Position numbers and translations under genes: made by a program. Positions 25,092-36,478 of a DNA stretch of 64,000 nucleotides are shown here, piece after piece (position 1 is the stretch's first letter; each line of letters starts with the position of its first letter). Source of the stretch: Lagopus muta (taxonomy: Eukaryota; Chordata; Aves; Galliformes; Phasianidae). The stretch covers positions 77,200,134-77,264,133 of the forward strand of contig NC_064435.1 in assembly GCF_023343835.1 (NCBI RefSeq), written 5' to 3'. The notes under the pieces were generated by a model. That model searched no databases and was not told the DNA's origin. It saw nothing but the letters and a program-made list of their open reading frames with translations.

Positions 25092-27876
25092 TTCTTCCTT
25101 AAAGAATCAGTGTTAAAATCCTTAACTAGAGCTATCTATAAAGCTACAATACATTGATTCTGCATTCATTCCATATGCTGTGCATTTCTTGCCATGGTCT
25201 CACTCCTCATAGGTGATACACCATTGAGGTTAATTGATATTTTGTTCTCTGACAAGGCAGGTCTAGAGTGTGCTCATCATCTAGCATGCATTTTGGCCCT
25301 ATGTGTCCTGTAATCTGCCTGGATTCACTGTGATTCAGGTAACACACAAATCCTGTCTTCTCTAGTTATATCACTGTCCAGGTGAGGATACAGACCTGTC
25401 CTGGTTGTCTCTCCTTGCTCAGAATACAGCTTTAAGGGCAGATAGGGGAGGCCAGATTGACAGGAGAGACCACAGTCCCTTTACTTAGCATGTATTTGTG
25501 TATTTTCCAAGGTACCAAGGTAAGTATCCTTACCTTGTATCCAAGGTAAGTATCTCCCAAAAAGAAATCTTTGCCACCAATGATCTGTCCATAGCTTTTT
25601 CGATTTACAGCATGTATAATTTTGTTGTAAAGAACTGTTAGTTATGTTTAAATGAGATGTAAAATGAGATGAGAAAGCGGTATGTACTGCTATGGTATTT
25701 GAATATGAAGAAAAAAAGATAAACAGCAAAGGACTGTGTATTACATATAAAGGAAAGCATATATGAGTGTTTATTGCTGTATAAAAGGAGATCCCTATAT
25801 TGATGCAATTGTGCCAAGTTTTCAAAAATAGAGCCAGAAGAGCAAAGGTTGATACTTTTTACTATTCTTTCATTGCTTTTCATATTTTATTCAGAGCAAA
25901 ATGATTTTATTTTTTAAATTTCAGTAAAAAGAAGTAAAATATATTTGTCCCCAGATTGAAAATGACTGTGTTTTGCTAACAAACAAATAAACAAACAAAC
26001 AAATAGAAAGTCCTGCTTGGGAAAGGAATTCATGGAATTCTGGATAGGCACTTCATTTTCCTCTTCTATTACTCCTTTATTTGTTCTTCCCCTTTTGCTT
26101 ACTGTTTTACAGTTTTAGAAATTTTTTTTACCTATCATCTCTATGTTAATATATGGGAGAAAAATGGGAGACAAATTTTGGATAAAAAGCTAAGTTCACA
26201 CAAATAAATAAGTGAAAGAATCCCAAAAGTATTGCTGGATTCATATGTTTTGAGGGGTATTTTAATTCACTCAACAACAAAAAAACCCTTTTTATTATAA
26301 AATCCATTTTTCTTCCAAATACAGTTGAAAAAAAAAAAAATTGAGGGGAAAGAATCCATTAATGATTTTATTATACTTATTAAGTAAGAGGAAACTTTTG
26401 GGAATTCAATTTCAGTGTAACGTTAGCCCTACTTCTACTCAAGGTATACTTGTGAAATTTTCTCATTTTAAGATAATAATTTGGGAAATATGTCCAGACT
26501 TCAAAGTCTTGCACTACAGTTTACAGTTCAATTGCAGATTTTGCTGTTAGAGCAGAACACTAGTGTTTCTACTTTGTACTGAACTTCAGACAGAAACACA
26601 CTAACATATTGGCTTGCCATGCTTACACATAAATTGTTATGCTCCATTTCAGTAGGAGGCAGGAGTTGCCTTATTCACCATGAACTCCAAGAGGAAGTTG
26701 AGGAAGATGATGTAGCTTTGCCCCAAAGAAGGCAGAGATTAGGCAGATTACAAATTAAATTTTATTTTTATACTTGACAGTAATCTAACTGTAGAAGGCA
26801 AAAATGGAAAAATTACTATTAAAACAATGAGGTCCCCCTCTGCTCCTTATCAGAAAAGATGAATTAATAGTTGTGTGACCCTCAGTTATAGCCACTAGAA
26901 ATTGAATGGTGGTGCAGAATTAAAACACGTCCTGTTATACAGATATGCACAACTATCCAAATCAGAAAAGAGCAGCTGTTTAGTTAGTTTGCAGAGAGAG
27001 TGAGTATTTGCTACTAGTTTTAGATTAGTTTTGTTTGTAGTGGTAGGAAAAAAAATCAACACACAAAACACAAATACACAAAAAACCCTATCATTCTGTC
27101 AAGAAATAGTTTGCAATAATATTATGTGCAATACACGTATTCATATGCAAAATGAGTAAGTGCAAAAATATGTAAAAATAATTATATGTCAGCTATCTAC
27201 TCAATAGTGCAGTTAGTGGGAAGTTTTGTACTGTCAACATAAATATGGAAAGAAGGGAAAGGGAGTGGGTTATGCTTTTAGTGTTTGATAAACTAAAATG
27301 AGGATGGGTAAGTGATATCTATTTTCTCAGCTCATTCATTTCTGAGTTGGAGAAGATAAAGACATGGTAAGAAAAAATGTCAGCCTCTAAAGAAGGATAA
27401 GTTGGCTAGAAATCTGAGGCATTTTGTCTGTAGTTTGGACTCAGCAGCTAATAAAGCAGAATCTCCTCCGAAGGAAGTTTTGGAGTGATCTGCAGCTTTA
27501 ACCCATAGTGGGTCTTCTTCCTGGCTCCATAATTTCCTTCAATTCCTTAATCTTGGATCTGAATGAACTTCATAGAATCTGGACTACCTTGTAAGAAACT
27601 TCTGGAAAGAAATTCTTTTTCTTGCACTGTCTAATAAAGCATAGGAAATCCTCTCTCCATTCTTTCAGTGGGAATTTCAAGTGTGCTTCTACTGTTTCTA
27701 AAAAAAAATCATAGGTAGGTTTTAAATGGTCATATTAGCATTTTCTTATTTTATTTTTTTTTTCTTTTCCTTAAAATAATGATAAGGATTAATATTTTAT
27801 ATTTTTGTACTGTGGAGTATAAGTTTCAAATTTTTTTAATGGTTGGATACTGTAAGAGATTATTGTTTTACATCAT

Positions 27877-28538
27877 TGTCTCGAAGCTTGCTGGGGACAC
27901 AGATGGACAAGTCCAAGCAAGTCCTGGGCAAGGATTGAGAAATCCTTTGTCTGAGGGACACAGATGAACAAGGCCGGGGCAACAAGAGAGAGAGATAAAC
28001 TGCAGCTTAATGGCCGTGAAGCAGTCTTTTGTGTGCGCTTATCTCGAGGAAGCTGGTCATCTCAGGAGGTGCTGCACATGACTCTTACCCAAGCACCCAG
28101 GAATGCCATGATGGCAGAAGAAGAAGGGTAAAAAGGGAACCTACAACATAAGGGGAAGTTTTTCTGGCCACAGATTCTTCATGAAGAAGAATGGAGGGTT
28201 TCTGGTTTCCTCCTGGATTGGCTCTGCAACTTCTTCCTGCTACTTGCTTGCTGCCCAAGGCCAGCCACGCTGCTGCTCTCTCCCCCTGCTGCTTTTGCCT
28301 CGGACCTTCAAAACATCCTGCAGTGGGACTGCTGCTGGATCCTGGTGGTGACTATCCCCACTTTACGCAATTCTTGCTTCTTTCCTATCTTTTCTATCGC
28401 CCTCCTTCCCTTCCCCATCTCCCTGATTAGGATTTATAATAAACTGGCTAGATCAACATTTGAACCATTGTTTCTTAATCTCATGCCTGGTATACAGTTA
28501 TTAACAGAGTCCCATCTTCCCCCTATTGGAGCAAGACA
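27877..28538 (+). mobile_element. Solo LTR candidate (endogenous retrovirus), 662 bp
   Basis: A GC-richer block in AT-rich surroundings with LTR architecture. Proposed ends form the inverted pair TGTCT...AGACA. A TATA-like TAAAAA lies at 28129-28134, a polyadenylation signal AATAAA at 28438-28443, and a TG-containing tail follows. The hexamers outside the ends (CATCAT, GATAAT) agree at four of six positions, which could be a decayed target duplication. No gag, pol or env remnant adjoins it, so it would be a solo LTR. The frame of about 79 codons inside is not a gene. Family not named; ends approximate. Confidence 0.55.
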
Positions 28539-28868
28539 GATAATCAAATTTGCTTTAGGTTATAGATAGTACTTGAACCGTACACATTCCTCAACTATTT
28601 CATTTATCCCCCTCTTGTAGTTTCAAGGACCTCCTGAAGATATTTTATACACATCAGTGAATCTTACAACACTATTTTTAATGATGTCTACTGCAGCAAT
28701 GCAAGTTGACTATTTGACATGAGCAAAAAAGAAACACAGTTGATAAATTGAAGGGAAAGAAAGAACATTAAGGGTCAGAACAGAAGATCTATTCTGACCA
28801 AGCTGCAAAAGAGAAGCAGCCAAGCTTCTGATCTGAGTGAGATTTTATTATGAAAGAATTAATATGTA
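28539..28868. other. Short unique spacer
   Basis: No gene or repeat seen between the LTR candidate and mariner copy 5. Confidence 0.5.
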
Positions 28869-29348
28869 GATTGTTCCAAAAGCAATGCCTCCTATTTTTT
28901 TCATGGAAAAGAGAACAGATAAAGAGAGCACAATAATACTATTTGATTGATCAAATAATACTATGTGATATTCCCAAATTCTCAGCTACGAAACACTACT
29001 TTTCAACACAGTCATCAGCTATGCATTTTCACCAGGGATGAACAAGAGCCTGCATGCCATGCTTATTAAAAGCTGCACCAGAGGAGATGAACCACTGTCA
29101 CTGTCACCACTGCATGCCTTTTATTTTTTTTTTTTTTCCCTGCATGGAGGAATTCACATTCACTCCTTTGCTTCATACACACTTCCATGTCAGATGCGCC
29201 TCTGTTGCCATCTGTCACACAACAACAAAATGTAATGGAATACAGTTGGGAAGGTTCAACCTCTGTTGCCATACCACTAACATCTGCCAACATCTAACTG
29301 TGGGCCAACATAATATAATAGGAGTCGGTTCTTTTGGAGCAACTCTCA
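28869..29348 (-). mobile_element. Non-autonomous mariner element (Galluhop type), copy 5
   Basis: Left end GATTGTTCCAAAAGCAATGCC and right end, read inward, GAGTTGCTCCAAAAGAACC; TA flanks both (28867-28868, 29349-29350). Minus-strand sense. HGMQALVHPW (about 29067-29038) is the C-terminal transposase block, followed by stop-K as in copies 1 and 4. A T-rich tract (29120-29138) sits where the central part is deleted. 480 bp, inert. Confidence 0.88.
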
Positions 29349-32049
29349 TAAACTGAATTCTAAAGTATTGATTTTATTCTTGACAACCCCTCCAATCATT
29401 TTAATTAGCTTTTGCAGTAGTTAATCTAAGACACACAGCTGCATTTTTATAAATACAAAGATAATCATGCACATGCCCAAGAAATTCTTATTGCGTTTTA
29501 TTCACATAATGAATAAGAAATTAGTTTCACAGTAAATCTGTGGAACCCTGGAGGATCTTTGAATTGTCACAGTTGAACTGCACCCTTGATATCACAGAAT
29601 TAACTCCCTAGAGCTTTCAGAAATCAAAGATCTCTTTTATAACTAGAAATAATTTTAAGGACCATTACGCTTGTACTACAGAAAAGTCCATAAAGCAAGA
29701 AAGACTTCTCCAACTGCTTTTCTTTACAGCTAATAAGATTTGTTTCCTTTTTTGTTGTTATTGTTTCAGCACATACAAATAAATACTGCAAAAAAATGAG
29801 AGTTCCATGTGTATTCTTACATACATTTCTTTTTCATCCTCTACTAAAAGTTACTGTGTCCTCTACTATTTTAAGAATGTTTGCTCTTTCGATAAATGTT
29901 GGCACAGTTGTACAGCTAAGAAATAAACAAACAAACTTAAAAAAAAAAAAAAAAAAGAAGGTAAAGAAAAAAGAAGGGTACTAGATTTTATGAGATTCAA
30001 AAGTTAATTAAAATCCATTATGAGGGTCAGTCAGTCATATTGTGCTCTTTGTTTCTCAGGTAATTATTTATTGGTCAACTGTGGCCAATTTTGTCAACAT
30101 CATTTTCACTCTCATTTATGACACATTCTTCCCAATCAAACTAATTTTATGGTTTGAAATAGCTCCTTCTTTATAATTATTTTGAGGAGAACTCCTATAG
30201 GTAAGTTTAGTGAAGTGCATTTAGATTTTGATTTTCTACAAATACCAACTATTTAGCAACACTAAAAAGCACCAATAGGTATATTTTTTCTAACTGTCCA
30301 GCAGTTTGTGATCTGAAAGTTCCAATAGAATTTATTCTTTCTGTTGAATAAATCACTTTAGTTCTCTAAGCATCTCGCAATTAGTAATGAAAGCAAAGCA
30401 AGTAAGTACAAAGTATATGTTTGCCTTACTCCTATATTATATATAGGAGGAATCAAAGTACACATTTTAAAAAATTATGCCAGAGGCTGCAGAGAGCATT
30501 GATGACTGACTAGGATGTCTAGACCACTACTCTTTTACTAACTCATCTTTTACCTTCTCACTTCATTCCACTGACGGAAGTCCACAAACAGCTGTGCAGT
30601 CTTCCTCTGTGTGTAATTTTCATTTTCATGCATGCGCATGTGGATGATCTTGATGATATGCACTGAGAGAAAGCTTCTGATGCTACAGAGCCAGAGGTGA
30701 TATTGATGAAGTAAAACAGTACTTATTTTATATTTTGATAAATGAGGAAAAAGCTACCAATGCTACCAATTCTCTGCTCTTCTCTCCCAGTGCGCATAGA
30801 ATTTCTCACTTGCAAATTATGTTGTGGTTTGCACGACACATTCCACTGACATTTAGAGCATGCTGAAAGACATACTCAGGCTTTTTCTGAAAAGGGCAGA
30901 GGAAGTAGAATTGGCTGTTGTTCATTCTCCTTTCAGAAGCACTTCTCCCAGCTCCTAGCCAAACAGCTGAAGCAGTTGTTTCCATTAATGCTAATTAATA
31001 GAAAATGATTCATGTACAGAGAGTAAATTTATGCAGCCCTTACTCAGTAAGGCTTCTTCTGAAAAACACCAAACATTGACCACAATTCATTCTATTGTAC
31101 TTTCACCTGATTTCAAAAGATTCTGCTTATGATATATCATGCACATATTTTAATCTAAACTTTAACACTGTGAAACAGAAAACTTCTGTTGTAAAATTAA
31201 CTGTTCAAGGCTGGTGATTAATCAACCGAATGGGAGACAAAGCATTAAAAAACAATGCAGCAGTGGGACAGGCAGGCCATCTGATGGAGTTGCAGAATGA
31301 CTATATCATGCCTTACTCAAACCTAAGTACTTAAGAAGAATGATTATAAGTTGTATTGTCAAACAAGCATTGACAAGTTTCTTTCACATCTGTAAAAGAT
31401 ACAAGGAGCTGTTACAGTTTCAACAAGAGGTGATTCTGCAAAAACAAAATTTTTTGTCTTGTTTCTTGTTCTAGGACAACCTTACCATCAGGCTCCAAAA
31501 GAAAATGACACAGGGATCATGCTGTTTGTGGTATCAGAAACCCAGCACCTGTCAGAAAACTGAAATTTCAGATTGAATTTGATATGAGGAAAGGAAATTA
31601 TAGTAACTGAACACAATGACAATGTCAAAACACAATGTGACGTGTTGCTGAATCTTCTTAAGATCATAGTTACTATTACTTTGTATTGCCCAGTGCTATC
31701 TAAGCCTAGCAGAACATGAACTAAAGAGAAGCAGTTTGGGGAAAAAGGAATAGGACAAGTTTTCATTCTCTTAACTTTCAACTGGAAAAGAATAAAGTAT
31801 CTTGTGAGACTGGGGACAGTAGCAAGTTGGGTGTTAATGTGGTTCATATTTGAAGAGCACTGATTTAGAATTAATAACAGCCTTATGGTCCAAGAACTGA
31901 CAAGGGAGACATTACAATAGGCAAGACTGCCCATTCAAGGAGCGAAAGTGAAAAGAACTACATTTTGAAGACACTGCACAATCACAGTCTCGAGCACTTT
32001 ACAACCCACTCCACTACCAAATCCCATCTAATGTATCCTAGGTCAACAT
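29349..32049. other. Low-copy non-coding DNA
   Basis: No gene supported. A run of A (29939-29956) lies in otherwise unremarkable AT-rich DNA. The longest open frame of the window (148 codons, minus, 31934-31488) lies here; its translation is Ser/Leu/Ile-rich without a domain, and the same DNA may be the decayed upstream part of the old CR1 that follows, so it is not called. Confidence 0.5.
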
Positions 32050-32800
32050 TACAGGGTGTGAATGATCTTGGAAATTTGGGAGGTATTTTTTGCAGATACT
32101 GCATGGGTCTACTAAAGAAAGTGTCCTCTTGGATATACAACTCACAAACAAGGAAGAACTGGTTGGCGTTGTGAAAGTTGATGGCAAATTTGACTGCAAT
32201 AACCATGAAATACTGAAGTTCAGTATGTCAAAACAAAAGAGAAAGGAACTCCAGAACTAAGGAAGACCACTTTACCAAGTCTAGGAAGAAGGTAGGCAGA
32301 ATGACCCACTGGTTACCCTGAGGACAGTTGATCCCTAAACAGGAGATCAGCTTTCAAGGACAACCTTTGCAAAACACAGGAACTGTCCACTCCTTTCTGC
32401 AAGAAGAGAGGTAATAATAACTTAGAGCCACAATAGCTGAATGGGAAACCGATTGAGCTCAAATGCAAAAATGCAAAGTTATTGGAGATGGGAAGAAAGA
32501 TAGATTATGAAAGAGGAATATAGCATTATTAACCAGAGATAGAGAGTAGGAGAGTAGAATTTGGAGGCTCAAAGTTTTTCTGGAACTGTAACTGGAAAAG
32601 GATTAACAAGGTTAAGGGGGAGAGATTTTATGAGTGTAAAAGAAAGACCAGAGCAAATGTGGACTTTGATGAATAGGATAGGAAAATATGTGACTGAAGG
32701 CAGGGAAAGAGATTAGGTATTCAGTGCAATTTTTTTGTTTTTTTGTTTTTCCTGATCACACTCCATCCTTCCTCAAGGTCTCCTGCAATATCCTTCTAGC
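32050..32800 (+). mobile_element. Ancient CR1 LINE, end of endonuclease to start of RT
   Basis: Very decayed, but the order of conserved CR1 ORF2 blocks is kept on the plus strand, in shifting frames. LLDIQLTNKEELVGVVKVDG and NNHEILKF (about 32130-32225) correspond to the LLDLLLTNREGLVG...SDHEMIEF end of the endonuclease. AFKDNLCKTQELSTP (about 32350-32395), KEEYSIINQ (about 32513) and GERFYECKRKTRANV (about 32620-32665) follow as in the linker before the RT fingers. Several stops and frameshifts. The 3' half is absent. Age is inferred from divergence; edges are approximate and the element could begin as early as about 31750. Confidence 0.7.
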
Positions 32801-33364
32801 AGTGCTAGAAATATATTGACTACAGCCTAAGTAAAGGAAAACTGTGATTGGACTGTTGTACCCAAAAGGGAATGGTCAATGGCTTGAAATTCCACTGGAT
32901 GTCAGATGACTGGTGCTTTTCTGGGTCTGACCTAGTGCTAATATTGTTTTGTGCTTACAACAATCTGATTAATGGGATGGAGCACTCAGTGAACAAATAT
33001 GAGGATTACACTTAAATGAGGACATGAGAGGTGACTTACAAACTGAATGTCAGGGTTGCCAAACAGAAAAAAAAAAAAAACACACAGAAAAATATACACA
33101 GGAACCTGCATGTAGGACAAAACAACCTAATGCATCAATAGAGACAAAAGACTGACTTAGTAATGACCTCAATTAATTAATGCTTTAATTCTGAAAAACT
33201 TCCAAGCTTTCTTCTGAGAGTTATGCAAATTAATGCAAAAAATGCTGAGATGTGTAATCATAAATATTTATCCTTGAGCAAATATATTTTTATTTTTCTT
33301 TTACTACCCCTGCCCCAATCTATACTCACACAATTTCTCTACTTTCTATCTCATTACTTTATGT
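32801..33364. other. Low-copy spacer
   Basis: No gene. Short A14 run at 33067-33080. The last bases (33357-33364, CTTTATGT) are the probable left target duplication of the hAT element. Confidence 0.5.
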
Positions 33365-33959
33365 CAGGAGTGTCCAATCTGTGGCCTGTGGGTCACAAGC
33401 AACCTGAGACAGCTAGTAATGCAGCCCCACAAGATCATAAACTTTTAACATTATTATGTGATTTTTAGCCAAATTTTTCATGAGTTGCTTGCATCTAACT
33501 TGAGCACAGATGGCATAGGTGACAAAGGAATGTTGTGGAGGGGAAGGTGCAGTGCAGTAGTAACTCTGCCTCTCACACCTGCCACGCATACTCAGTCAAA
33601 TTGCTGGTCTAATTCAGGTCAGCCGTCCTGGCTTCACTACACTACTCTGCCCTGCAGTATCATGGCAGTGGCTCTTCCCTGTCAAGAGACCCAGACCAGC
33701 ACTGGGCACACACCTATCAATCAGCAATAACCAAAACACTGCTGTGTGTTTGGCACTGTATGAGTTGAAAACAGGACAAGGGGAGGGCACAGTGCAGTGC
33801 TGACTCCAACTATTGTATCTATCACACATACTCAGAAGAATGTGTATACTACATGTTGTATGTGCTAGTGCCACTTTCTGAGCAAAACACAATGATTACC
33901 AATAATAATATTTCTATTTATCTAATATCATTTTGACATAAAACAGAACCCAAAAGAGG

Positions 33960-34151
33960 GTGGATGAAGGAAGGATATTCAATAAAAAAGTGATTTCTTC
34001 AAGACAAATAATATGGCACTATATAGGAAAGGTGTTGACAGTTTTCAAAAATTACAAATTGAGAAGACGTTATATGCAAAAAAAAAATGTTGCCAAATTA
34101 AACGCATATCAAGAAATATTTCTTAAAGACAAAATAGTGAAAGTGGAATAA
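33960..34151 (+). pseudogene. hAT transposase N-terminal remnant
   Basis: An open stretch of 63 codons resembling the N-terminal part of Charlie-type transposases (domesticated relatives include ZBED/GTF2IRD2-like proteins). Visible blocks: VDEGRIFNKK at the start, NYKLRRRYMQKKN in the middle, AYQEIFLKDKI near the end. The usual CLIC cysteine motif between the first two blocks is missing, so the BED zinc finger is incomplete. It stops at 34149-34151 and does not continue into the catalytic domain. Not expected to make a working protein. Confidence 0.65.
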
Positions 34152-34246
34152 ATTTGTTGTTTTACCATATTTTTCAAAAAAATTTGCAACTCAATCAATT
34201 TGTTGGTATATTTGCAACTCTATTTTCAGTCAGTATAAGTACATTA

Positions 34247-34567
34247 CCTGTGAATTTTCAAATGGATTGTATAGCATGCAATCAGACATTTAACTCAAAT
34301 AAAAATTTGATCGCATCTCTTTAGTATACTTTTATAAGACTTGCTAAAAAAAAATAACCCTCACTTCGCAATCACACCTTATCCATGTCATTGGCTTTTG
34401 GCAATATGTACATTTGTGAACAACTATTTTTAATTATAAAGCACAGGAAAAATAAAATTTTATCAGAAATCACTGATGAACACCTTGAGAACTGACAAAG
34501 AATTGTAGCCACTTCCATCAAACCAGACACTAATGCAGTAGTTTCACAAAAAACAGGGTCAGGCATG
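34247..34567 (+). pseudogene. hAT transposase C-terminal (hATC dimerisation) remnant
   Basis: In one frame, broken by three stops, the order of conserved hATC blocks is intact: PVNFQMDCIACN, then ALxxMSLAFGNMYICEQLF-like sequence, then KHRKNKILSEITDEHLEN and VATSIKPDTNAVVSQK. These are the blocks through which Charlie-type transposases dimerise. About 100 bp separates it from the N-terminal remnant, so the RNase-H-like catalytic core and its acidic residues were deleted. Confidence 0.8.
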
Positions 34568-34598
34568 GTTTTATGTGTTTGTTGCTTTGTGTTTGTTG

Positions 34599-34599
<1 letters not shown>

Positions 34600-34637
<38 letters not shown>
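34600..34637. repeat. Poly(T), 38 bp
   Basis: The longest homopolymer of the window, inside the hAT element about 100 bp from its right end. Confidence 0.95.
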
Positions 34638-34640
<3 letters not shown>

Positions 34641-34737
34641 GCTTTAATAAACAATATGAAAAAAATAGAACAAATTTTCCTACCCATTTTTCTTCACTCA
34701 GTGTAGTCCAGACAAGCCAAAATGTTGGACACCCATG

Positions 34738-36478
34738 CTTATGCAGAGAAACAAACTGTCTCCACTAGTAGCCAGTACATCCCACTTACGGTAAACTAGT
34801 GCTCCACTACCAAACAGAGGCAGTAAGTATGGAGTTACCACTGGGACTGACCAGGCATAGACTTAAGCTATCAACTACTGGGCTTTGTCTGAATTTGTTG
34901 CAACCTATTGCGAAGGGCTTTCTTTTTCAACAGCGATTGTGAACTTCCTATACAGCTTAAAGAAATCTAAAATGAGACCATGGTGTAATAGATTATAGTA
35001 ATTTCTATAGACAAAAATTTATAGCAAGTAACTATTTTGCATATACTGATCTATCTATGATAAGGGACTAAAATATAATGTAGAAGAGTGAAAGCATAGG
35101 AGAACAGCACAGAACATTATCGTAATTATTTTGGAGGAAATGAATAGATATATACTATATTCCTGATGGTTTCTATGCATTCTCTGCAACCTAAGAACCC
35201 ATTGTTACAAAATATTCAAAAATGTAAGAAATAGGTAAAAATGATTCACTGTTACACCATGTCTGGACCAACACTGCAGAATTAAGCAGAATATTTTTAA
35301 AGACAGATGTTGTCATCTTGTGATATGTCATGCTGTGCCTTTCCCTTTCCTTCTCTGATCAGTAATGACTAATGTTAGTCTCTCTATCTGGCTGGCTTTT
35401 AACAGAGGTAGTCATCTTTTCAGTTTTAATACATTATTAACTCTTGGTGCTTACTTTTTTCACATAATGTTGCAACTCATCATGGATTATAATTGTAATT
35501 AGTCTTAGACAAATTTTCTTAAAAAACATTTTCTGACATATATATATTTTTTAATTAGCATTATTATTATTAATTCTTCCACTCCGGAAGAAAAAAAAAA
35601 ATAAAAAAAAGTTAAGTGTTTTTACCACCCTTAAAAATTTCTTATGCATTCTTGACTAACTACAAAGAAAAATGAGTTTGAGCAATATTATAATATAATA
35701 ATGTGAAACCAATTCAGGAATTAGGAAGAAATGACCTTGCCAACCTTTCAAGTTATTCTTCATATGAGCCTTCTAATCATGTCTCATTAAAACGAGTAGA
35801 CACATCCATGTGGATAACAGTTTGAGAGCTTTTCTCATCATGTACAGAATAATGTTCATGTTTTCCCTGCTTCCAGATTTAACTCTGAAATAAAACAGAT
35901 GATGAAAATGTCAGAGACCATTTTAGTCTGTGATGTATCTCTTTAGCATCTAAAAGGAAACAAAAGGTGTTTACTGTTGGTTACACAATGAATAAATCTC
36001 AGAAACTCTAGTACTTTCTGAGGGATGTATCTGGGAGAAAATAGTTTTTCATTATGATTTTGAAGTATTTAGAGATATATCTTTATCACTGTTCTCAGAA
36101 ATTTCCTCAAAGAAATAATATACATAATTTACTCCTATTTATAGATTTAAAATTATTTCCTTTTTCCTAGCCTGTCAGAAGAGAAAAAAATAAATCAATA
36201 AAAAAACACTTTGACTTAATTTGTCCATCAGTGGATTTTTAATATTTCAGAATTAGGATCTTGTGCTGATTATTCTCATATGTGGCAAACAAACCTCAGG
36301 ATTTGACTAATGGATATGAATCAATAGGATTTTTGATGGGAATAAATGCAACATATAAACTGCAAAAATAGTGCAGTTTTTCTGAGTTTATCACATAAAC
36401 ATTGGGATTAGAAGAACAAAAAGCAAAAAAGCAATAAAACCCTCTCTAGCCATTTTGGTATTATTTAACTGATTTTAA
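34738..36478. other. Low-copy non-coding DNA
   Basis: No gene seen. The part 35500-35640 is AT-rich, with a (TTA)n stretch and A-rich runs. Nothing else stands out. Confidence 0.5.

Larger units (their letters stand above)
21172..27876. other. Low-copy non-coding DNA, simple-repeat rich
   Basis: No gene supported over 6.7 kb. Holds T32 (21520-21551), CA and AAAC arrays (23834-23891), CT/poly(T) (24354-24424), AAAC (25979-26004), a three-fold CATGCAA phasing at 25063-25089, and a 14-bp direct repeat CCAAGGTAAGTATC at 25515-25528 and 25541-25554. Open frames here are short, with no recognisable domain. Confidence 0.55.
33365..34737 (+). mobile_element. Internally deleted Charlie-like hAT DNA transposon, 1,373 bp
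   Basis: The ends are inverted: CAGGAGTGTCCAA at the left and CATGGGTGTCCAA read inward from the right. The 8-bp flanks CTTTATGT and CTTATGCA agree allowing a one-base slip, as expected for a decayed hAT target duplication. Inside, plus-strand pieces of a hAT transposase remain: an N-terminal segment (33960-34145) with EGRIFNKK and YKLRRRY, and a C-terminal hATC dimerisation segment (34247-34567) with ICEQLFLIIKHRKNK and EITDEHLEN. The catalytic middle of a protein of about 600 residues is gone and the BED-finger cysteines are not visible. A 38-bp poly(T) lies near the right end. Non-autonomous and dead. Confidence 0.85.

Noticed and set aside
31488..31934. 148-codon open frame on the minus strand, among the longest in the window
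   Set aside because: Ser/Leu/Ile-rich translation without a domain, no promoter or splice context, and next to a decayed CR1 whose upstream part may underlie it.
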